11,777 bases of DNA from an uncultured Eubacteriales bacterium (GTDB lineage: Bacteria > Bacillota > Clostridia > Peptostreptococcales > Anaerovoracaceae). Position numbers and translations under genes: made by a program. The notes beneath the pieces were generated by a model that had not been told where the DNA came from, ran no database searches, and was given only the letters and a program-made list of their open reading frames with translations. How positions within the stretch are numbered: position 1 is the stretch's first letter; every line of letters begins with the position of its first letter. The stretch covers positions 1-11,777 of the forward strand of contig CADBFL010000035.1 in assembly GCA_902793875.1 (NCBI GenBank). The letters are read 5' to 3'. This document shows, one piece after another, positions 7,217 to 11,777 of the stretch.

Positions 7217-7275
7217 ATTGTAACACAAATCGCATTATCAGGCCTCATTGTTATCCTTATACGTGTTATTGTGAA
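7217..7275 (-). promoter_or_regulatory. Candidate promoters of the U32 gene
   Basis: Two minus-strand options are visible. The first is TTCACA (7275-7270), a 17-bp spacer and AACAAT (7252-7247). The second is an extended -10, TGT-TACAAT (7225-7217), with a poor -35 and a start near 7210, giving a 17-nt leader. The first -35 lies inside the left arm of the BirA-box-like repeat. Confidence 0.4.
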
Positions 7276-7300
7276 CCAAAATAATATCCGGGTTGATAAT
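7268..7300. promoter_or_regulatory. BirA-box-like inverted repeat between birA and the U32 gene
   Basis: ATTGTGAACC (7268-7277) and GGTTGATAAT (7291-7300) are inverted arms matching at 8 of 10 positions around 13 bp (or 15 bp counting from AAC to GTT). Known BirA operators have TTGTnAAC(C) arms in inverted orientation with a spacer near this length. A partial direct copy, ATTGTTATCC, lies at 7247-7256, 21 bp from the left arm. The position before a birA gene whose product has a DNA-binding domain makes BirA the natural ligand, but binding is inferred. Confidence 0.5.
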
Positions 7301-7321
7301 ATGCTCTTTCCGCGTTAAACT
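7293..7321 (+). promoter_or_regulatory. Candidate birA promoter
   Basis: TTGATA (7293-7298), a 17-bp spacer and TAAACT (7316-7321). Transcription would start near 7328. The -35 lies in the right arm of the BirA-box-like repeat, so a bound repressor would block it. Confidence 0.5.
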
Positions 7322-7335
7322 ATAGGCAGGACAGC

Positions 7336-7356
7336 AACCGCTTTACGCGGTTTTTT
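7336..7356 (+). terminator. Terminator-like hairpin in the birA leader
   Basis: AACCGC (7336-7341) pairs with GCGGTT (7347-7352) around a 5-nt loop, followed by an unbroken T6 (7351-7356), 20 nt before the birA ATG. The stem is only 6 bp, so it is a weak terminator; its place between the promoter and the ribosome binding site suggests attenuation or a simple 5' stem. Confidence 0.4.
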
Positions 7357-7375
7357 AAAGAGAAAGAAGGATATC

Positions 7376-8359
7376 ATGAGTACTAAGGATACGGTCCTTG
7401 AACTGTTCGAAAAGAACAGAGGATTTTTTGTCTCAGGCGAAAGGATAGCTTCCGAGCTGGGAATATCCAGAACGGCTGTATGGAAGGCAGTCAAGAAGCT
7501 CCAGTGCGAGGGGTACGAGATAGAAGCGATAACGAACAGAGGCTACTGCCTCGCAAAAAGCTCTGACATCCTGTCCGTGCAGGGCATACGGAATTACCTT
7601 GACGAAAATGCCGCTTCGCTTCGGCCCGAGGTCTTTGTAACAGTGGACTCCACCAACAACGTGTGCATGAAAAAGGCCGGACAGGGCGAAGATGAAGGAT
7701 ATGCGGCGATCGCCGGAGCTCAGACAAAGGGCCGCGGACGAAGAGGAAGAGGTTTCTTCTCCCCTGCCGATACCGGCATCTACATGAGCATACTTCTGAG
7801 ACCCGATGCGTATCCCGGCACGCAGGTGCTGAGACTGACCACGATGGCCGCCGTAGCCGTGTGCGAAGCGACGGAGAAGCTCTCGGGCAAGACGGCAGGC
7901 ATCAAATGGGTCAACGATGTGTACATCGGCGGCAAAAAGGTATGCGGTATCCTGAGCGAAGCGTCCTACGCGCTCGAAGACGGAAGGCTCGACTGCGTAG
8001 TGGTGGGGATAGGCATCAACGCTTATAAGCCTAAGGGCGGCTTCCCCCGCGAGATCTCAGCCAGGGCCGGCTGCGTGTTCGACCATCAGTCGGCCGGCAA
8101 GCGGAATCAGCTTGCGGCCGAGGTCCTTAACCGCTTCATGGCCTATTACAGAAGCGGCTCTACAGACGATCATTTCGAGGCATACAGGCAGCGCTCGCTC
8201 GTGCTCGGAAAGGATATCGAGATATCCAAAAACGATGTCGTCAGAAAAGCACGCGCGACCGGTCTCGATGAAGACTGCGGCCTGATCGTAAGATATGAGG
8301 ACGGAAGCGAAGCTGTCCTCAAGTCCGGCGAGGTCAGCATCGTCGGGATAGAAAACTGA
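7376..8359 (+). CDS. birA: Bifunctional biotin-[acetyl-CoA-carboxylase] ligase / biotin operon repressor BirA
   Basis: A 327-residue class II biotin protein ligase. Residues 1-60 are a winged helix-turn-helix (SGERIASELGISRTAVWKAV, 20-39), the DNA-binding part. The ligase core has DSTN (91-94), GRGRRGRGFFSP (119-130), which binds biotinyl-AMP, KWVND (177-181) with the catalytic-site Lys177, and GKKVCGIL (186-193). Residues 277-324 form the small C-terminal domain. It makes biotinyl-5'-AMP and transfers biotin to carboxylase lysines, and as a dimer with that adenylate it can repress promoters. The ATG at 7376 has AGAAGG 5 nt upstream. It is divergent from the U32 gene and monocistronic, ending at a strong terminator. 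The operator-like repeat upstream suggests autoregulation. Confidence 0.95.
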   Translation: MSTKDTVLELFEKNRGFFVSGERIASELGISRTAVWKAVKKLQCEGYEIEAITNRGYCLAKSSDILSVQGIRNYLDENAASLRPEVFVTVDSTNNVCMKKAGQGEDEGYAAIAGAQTKGRGRRGRGFFSPADTGIYMSILLRPDAYPGTQVLRLTTMAAVAVCEATEKLSGKTAGIKWVNDVYIGGKKVCGILSEASYALEDGRLDCVVVGIGINAYKPKGGFPREISARAGCVFDHQSAGKRNQLAAEVLNRFMAYYRSGSTDDHFEAYRQRSLVLGKDIEISKNDVVRKARATGLDEDCGLIVRYEDGSEAVLKSGEVSIVGIEN

Positions 8360-8377
8360 ACCTGAAAGCGCATAACG

Positions 8378-8405
8378 AAAGAGGCTGCCGGCGGCAGCCT
8401 CTTTT
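8378..8405. terminator. Bidirectional terminator between birA and the DUF4230 gene
   Basis: AAAGAGGCTGCC (8378-8389) pairs perfectly over 12 bp with GGCAGCCTCTTT (8393-8404) around a GGC loop, with TTTT (8402-8405) on the plus strand and TTT on the minus strand. It lies between convergent genes, 18 nt after the birA stop and 28 nt after the DUF4230 gene stop. Confidence 0.9.
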
Positions 8406-8432
8406 GATCTTTACAGATCACGGCGGATCCCG

Positions 8433-8996
8433 TCAGATGCGTTCTACGACGACCTTCCTTGAGCCTATGCCGTCCGACAGTATTCCCCTGAAGATGACTT
8501 CGGCCCTTTTGTCCGCCTCTTCGAGCAGACCTTTTTCCGAGGCATGCTCTTCGGCGTCTTTCTCAGCTTCGATAAGCGCCTGCTTAGTCGCCTCCTTGCG
8601 GTCTGTTTTGAACAGCGAGTATTTATTGTCGTAAAACTCCAGCGATTCCGGATCTATGCTTATATTCAGTATCTGCGCCTTTGGGACTTTGACGACGACC
8701 TCTTCATCGGTGACGTCTATGTCCACCTTTTCAAGGTCGAAGCCCGCGCTGATAACGGCATCGTACTTCATCGCGAATCCGTTTTTGTCGATCAGCGGAA
8801 CGCTGCCCTCCTTGAAGCGCACGATCCCCGTGTAATATGTCCTGGCCGTCGTGAGATCCGAGGCCTCCACTATCCTCTCCTTAAGACGCTCAGCGTCTAT
8901 CTGAGGCTGTTTCTTCTGCTGCATGTAATACCATCCGCCGCCGGCAGCGATCACCAGCAGCAGCAAAACTATTATTGCCGCCATCGCTTTTTTCAT
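8433..8996 (-). CDS. Membrane-anchored DUF4230 family protein
   Basis: A 187-residue protein with Lys-Lys and one hydrophobic segment (about 4-24) at the N-terminus, with no lipobox or clear signal peptidase site, so it is probably a membrane anchor with the rest outside the membrane. Residues 40-185 fit DUF4230: LTTARTYYTG (48-57), a beta-rich AMKYDAVISAGFDLEKVDIDV (75-95) and EEVVVKVPKAQIL (98-110), then a long charged helix (130-168). The molecular function of this family is unknown. The gene starts 25 nt after the clpB stop with a weak AAGGCGG site, and a strong terminator follows, so it is very probably the last gene of a clpB operon. Confidence 0.8.
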   Translation of the reverse strand: MKKAMAAIIVLLLLVIAAGGGWYYMQQKKQPQIDAERLKERIVEASDLTTARTYYTGIVRFKEGSVPLIDKNGFAMKYDAVISAGFDLEKVDIDVTDEEVVVKVPKAQILNISIDPESLEFYDNKYSLFKTDRKEATKQALIEAEKDAEEHASEKGLLEEADKRAEVIFRGILSDGIGSRKVVVERI

Positions 8997-9021
8997 GCGC
9001 GTTCCGCCTTTCTGCGGGCTG

Positions 9022-11625
9022 TCATGCCCTGTTTTCCTGTCTGTATGTCAGTTTCTCACCGTCAGTATCGCATATAAGGGTCTGTCCGTCCAGTATATTC
9101 CCTCTGATTATGCCTTCGGCGACTTCTGTCTCGACATTCTTCTGCAGATATCTCTTTATAGGTCTCGCGCCGTAGTGCGGATCATACGCTTCATCGGCGA
9201 TGAAATCCATCGCGGCGTCCGTGATCTCAAGATCGATGTCCCTGTCTTTGAGTCTCTCGCGGATGTCCCTGATCTGGAGCTCGATTATGCCCTTGACCTG
9301 ATCCTTGGTGAGAGCGCTGAACAGTATGATGTCATCGATGCGGTTCAGGAATTCCGGCCTGAAGTTCTGGCGGAGCTGAGCTGTTACTCTCTCCTTTACC
9401 TCTTCATCGATCGTCCCGTCTTCTTTCATGTTGTCGATCAGTTCCATGCTCCCTATATTGGAGGTCATGATGACAATGGTGTTCTTGAAGTCCACGGTCC
9501 TGCCCTGGTTGTCGGTCAGACGGCCGTCATCCAGAAGCTGGAGGAGTATGTTGAACACATCCGGATGGGCCTTTTCGATCTCGTCGAACAGTATGACGCT
9601 GTAAGGCTTTCTTCTGACAGCCTCCGTCAGCTGTCCGCCTTCGTCGTAGCCCACATATCCCGGAGGCGCTCCTACCAGCCTCGAGACCGAGTGTTTCTCC
9701 ATGTATTCGGACATGTCGATCCTTATCATGTTGCGTTCGGTATCGAAGAGCGATTCCGAAAGAGCTTTTGCAAGCTCGGTCTTGCCTACTCCCGTAGGTC
9801 CGAGGAATATGAACGATCCTATCGGTCTGTTCTCATCCTTGAGGCCCGCCCTTGCGCGCAGTATCGCCTCTGAGACGGCCTTGACGCCCTCCTCCTGACC
9901 GATCACCCTCTCGTGGAGTATATCCGGCAGCCTGAGCAGTTTATCGCGCTCTGTCTCCACCAGCTTGCTGACGGGTATCCCCGTCCAGCTGGAGACTATT
10001 TCGGCGATCTCCTCTTCTGTCACGTTCTCCTGCAGAAGGCTCTTCTCGTCCTTTTTCTCTGCTTCGGCCTGTTTTTCAGCCAGCTTCTTTTCAAGATCAG
10101 GCAGGACCCCGAATTTGAGCTGCGATCCCTTCTCGTATTCTGCGAACCTCTCGGCGTCTTCGATCTCGCGCTTCACATCGTCGATCTGCTTTTTGAGCTC
10201 GTTGACCTCGATAATGAGGTTCTTCTCGTTTTCCCACTGGGCGGTCATCGTATCACCCTGATTCTTGAGTTCGGCAAGCTCTTTTTCGAGGACCTCAAGC
10301 CTCGCTTTCGAACCCTTGTCATCCTCTTTGCCGAGAGCCTGTTTTTCCATCTCGAGCTGGGTCACCTTTCTTGTGATCTCATCAAGCTCAGCAGGCTTGC
10401 TGTCCATCTCGGTACGGATGCGGGCCGCAGCCTCGTCCATGAGGTCGATGGCCTTGTCAGGCAGATACCTGTCGCTTATGTATTTGTCCGAAAGGACCGC
10501 GCAGGCTATGACAGCGCCGTCGGAGATGTTTACGTGATGATGCGTCTCGTACTTCTCCTTGATGCCTCTCAGAATGGATATGGTGTCTTCGACCGTCGGC
10601 TGATCCACCATCACCTTCTGGAACCTTCTTTCGAGGGCGGCATCCTTCTCGAAGTACTTTCTGAACTCATCGAGCGTCGTCGCTCCTATGCAGTGAAGCT
10701 CTCCCCTTGCCAGCATAGGCTTGAGAAGATTGCCCGCGTCCATGGAGCCCTCCGTCTTGCCGGCGCCGACGATGTTGTGGATCTCATCGATGAAAAGGAT
10801 TATCCTTCCGTCGGATTTCTCGACCTCGTTCAGCACGGCCTTGAGTCTCTCCTCGAACTCGCCCCTGTACTTGGCGCCCGCTATGAGAGAGCCCATGTCA
10901 AGAGCGTATATGGTCTTGTCCTTGAGGCCTTCGGGAACATCCTGGTCCTTTATCCTCAGGGCAAGCCCCTCCACGACCGCGGTCTTTCCGACGCCCGGCT
11001 CGCCTATGAGCACAGGGTTGTTCTTCGTGCGGCGCGAAAGTATCTGTATGGTGCGGCGTATCTCGGCATCTCTTCCGATGACTGGATCGAGCTTTCCGGA
11101 CCTGGCCATCTCGACAAGGTCCCTGCCGTATTTGGCAAGAGCGTCGTAATTGCCTTCCGGGTCCTGGCTCGTTATCCTCTGATTGCCCCTGACTTTGTTG
11201 AGGGCTTCGAGGAATCCGTCCTTCGTGATGCCGTATCTAATGAACACTCTTTCGCTCGGCGTGCCTTTTTCGGCAAGAAGAGCCAGATAGATGTGCTCGA
11301 CGCTCACGTACTCGTCCCTGAACTGCTGCTCTGCGATCGATTCGGCGTTCATGAGAAGCTTTGAGAATCTCGGCGTCAGGCCCGGCTGCGAATTGCTTCC
11401 GGATACCTTCGGCAGCCTGTCAACTTCGGCCTGCACGTCGCGTATGACCGCTATGATGTTGACGCCCATGGACTGGAGCAGCTTCGGGATAAGTCCGTCC
11501 TCCTGCTTCAGAAGAGCGAGATGGATATGCTCGCCGTCTATATTGGGATTCCCCCCGGCGAGAGCGATGTTCTGGCTGTCCATGACAGCCTGCTGAGCAT
11601 TGTTTGTATATTTCTCGATATTCAT
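9022..11625 (-). CDS. clpB: ATP-dependent disaggregase ClpB (Hsp100)
   Basis: A full-length, 867-residue class 1 AAA+ protein that pulls polypeptides out of aggregates together with DnaK/DnaJ/GrpE. Order: double Clp-N repeat (about 1-145), NBD1 with Walker A GEPGVGKT (208-215), pore loop AKYRGEFEER (251-260), Walker B ILFIDE (276-281) and Arg333-Arg334; the middle coiled-coil domain (about 405-530) that marks ClpB and separates it from ClpC/ClpA; NBD2 with Walker A GPTGVGKT (609-616), pore GYVG (656-659), Walker B VILFDE (677-682), Arg finger in LNRID (759-763) and sensor-2 GAR (819-821). No ClpP-binding IGF/L loop is seen. The ATG at 11625 has AAGGGGGTGA 7 nt upstream, one base from the ideal Shine-Dalgarno sequence. 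A CIRCE operator upstream indicates HrcA control. Confidence 0.97.
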   Translation of the reverse strand: MNIEKYTNNAQQAVMDSQNIALAGGNPNIDGEHIHLALLKQEDGLIPKLLQSMGVNIIAVIRDVQAEVDRLPKVSGSNSQPGLTPRFSKLLMNAESIAEQQFRDEYVSVEHIYLALLAEKGTPSERVFIRYGITKDGFLEALNKVRGNQRITSQDPEGNYDALAKYGRDLVEMARSGKLDPVIGRDAEIRRTIQILSRRTKNNPVLIGEPGVGKTAVVEGLALRIKDQDVPEGLKDKTIYALDMGSLIAGAKYRGEFEERLKAVLNEVEKSDGRIILFIDEIHNIVGAGKTEGSMDAGNLLKPMLARGELHCIGATTLDEFRKYFEKDAALERRFQKVMVDQPTVEDTISILRGIKEKYETHHHVNISDGAVIACAVLSDKYISDRYLPDKAIDLMDEAAARIRTEMDSKPAELDEITRKVTQLEMEKQALGKEDDKGSKARLEVLEKELAELKNQGDTMTAQWENEKNLIIEVNELKKQIDDVKREIEDAERFAEYEKGSQLKFGVLPDLEKKLAEKQAEAEKKDEKSLLQENVTEEEIAEIVSSWTGIPVSKLVETERDKLLRLPDILHERVIGQEEGVKAVSEAILRARAGLKDENRPIGSFIFLGPTGVGKTELAKALSESLFDTERNMIRIDMSEYMEKHSVSRLVGAPPGYVGYDEGGQLTEAVRRKPYSVILFDEIEKAHPDVFNILLQLLDDGRLTDNQGRTVDFKNTIVIMTSNIGSMELIDNMKEDGTIDEEVKERVTAQLRQNFRPEFLNRIDDIILFSALTKDQVKGIIELQIRDIRERLKDRDIDLEITDAAMDFIADEAYDPHYGARPIKRYLQKNVETEVAEGIIRGNILDGQTLICDTDGEKLTYRQENRA

Positions 11626-11646
11626 GTGGTATTCACCCCCTTTTAT

Positions 11647-11663
11647 CGGACAGTTTTTGTCCG
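11647..11663 (-). other. Small hairpin in the clpB leader
   Basis: CGGACA and TGTCCG form a 6-bp stem with a 5-nt loop in the predicted ~52-nt clpB leader, 4 nt before the ribosome binding site. It has no T-run after it on the minus strand, so it is not a terminator; it could affect mRNA stability or translation with temperature, which is inference only. Confidence 0.4.
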
Positions 11664-11683
11664 TGAGTATTTTTTACAAATCT

Positions 11684-11712
11684 ATGATACCCCAATTTGC
11701 AAGGCTTGTAAA
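11684..11712 (-). promoter_or_regulatory. Sigma-A promoter of clpB
   Basis: On the minus strand TTTACA (11712-11707), a 17-bp spacer and TATCAT (11689-11684), each one base from consensus. Transcription should start near 11677, about 52 nt before the clpB start codon. Confidence 0.7.
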
Positions 11713-11719
11713 GACTTTT

Positions 11720-11746
11720 TTAGCACTCTCTTTAAAAGAGTGCTAA
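11720..11746. promoter_or_regulatory. CIRCE element (HrcA operator)
   Basis: A perfect match to the consensus: TTAGCACTC (11720-11728), nine bases, GAGTGCTAA (11738-11746). HrcA binds this repeat and lets go during heat shock. The edge is 7 bp upstream of the clpB -35. The remaining bases to 11777 show no gene. Confidence 0.97.
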
Positions 11747-11777
11747 CAATTTTGTTTTGCGGGATCCGGACGTGCGA

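Noticed and set aside
7194..7235. Fourteen-residue N-terminal extension of the U32 protein
   Set aside because: It runs through the likely -10 and GGAGG elements; the family N-terminus is PELLAPVGG, which begins 2 residues after the chosen start.
8213..8228. Palindrome GGATATC-GA-GATATCC
   Set aside because: It lies inside the birA C-terminal domain where the codons encode the expected GKDIEIS strand; no operator role is supported.
9913..11364. Long plus-strand open frame (483 codons) opposite clpB, with others at 8995-9873 and 9701-9898
   Set aside because: They are antisense to a full-length, fully conserved ClpB and have no ribosome binding site or recognisable domain; open antisense frames follow from the codon use of clpB.
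1..11777. Mobile elements, CRISPR arrays, tRNA or rRNA genes, defence systems
   Set aside because: No transposase, integrase, att-like repeats, spaced direct repeats, cloverleaf or nuclease/toxin genes were found; gene order is tight and housekeeping in character.

Overview
The window looks like chromosomal DNA of an anaerobic Firmicute of the class Clostridia. It is moderately G+C rich and uses many ATA (Ile) and AGA/AGG (Arg) codons. It carries a QueT-type queuosine-precursor transporter, a BirA with an N-terminal helix-turn-helix, a CIRCE/HrcA operator before clpB, strong AGGAGG-type ribosome binding sites and sigma-A promoters. No mobile element, phage gene, CRISPR array, tRNA or rRNA was seen. 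Most genes are recognisable housekeeping or metabolic genes, so the main novelty is in regulation and in one repeat-rich protein.

Layout. (1) 2-1402 (+): C-terminal part of a MelB-like GPH cation/sugar symporter, cut by the window edge, ending at a strong hairpin. (2) 1482-1985 (-): queT, with an ~86-nt structured leader and a near-consensus promoter buried in the last codons of the next gene. (3) 2077-4184 (-): hydroxypyruvate reductase-like dehydrogenase and glycerate kinase, coupled by an ATGA overlap, together hydroxypyruvate -> D-glycerate -> phosphoglycerate. (4) 4255-4866 (-): an unnamed 203-residue protein with an uninterrupted 11-residue helical repeat and a C-terminal CxCxxC. A terminator-like hairpin separates it from the dehydrogenase gene. 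(5) 4983-7193 (-): U32-family protein related to the RlhA/TrhP/UbiU RNA- and quinone-hydroxylation proteins. (6) 7194-7375: divergent intergenic region with a BirA-box-like inverted repeat over candidate promoters in both directions, and a small terminator-like hairpin just before birA. (7) 7376-8359 (+): birA, ending at a bidirectional terminator. (8) 8433-11625 (-): clpB followed 25 nt later by a membrane-anchored DUF4230 protein. (9) 11626-11777: clpB promoter and a perfect CIRCE operator.

How it fits together. hprA-glxK is a two-step glycerate module. clpB and the DUF4230 gene probably form a heat-shock operon repressed by HrcA. BirA probably senses biotin status and may control its own promoter and the divergent U32 gene. 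QueT import is probably set by an RNA leader, as is common for preQ1/queuosine genes, but I could not match the leader to a known preQ1 class by eye. The best candidates for something undescribed are the queT leader, the 11-mer-repeat protein and the divergent birA regulatory region.
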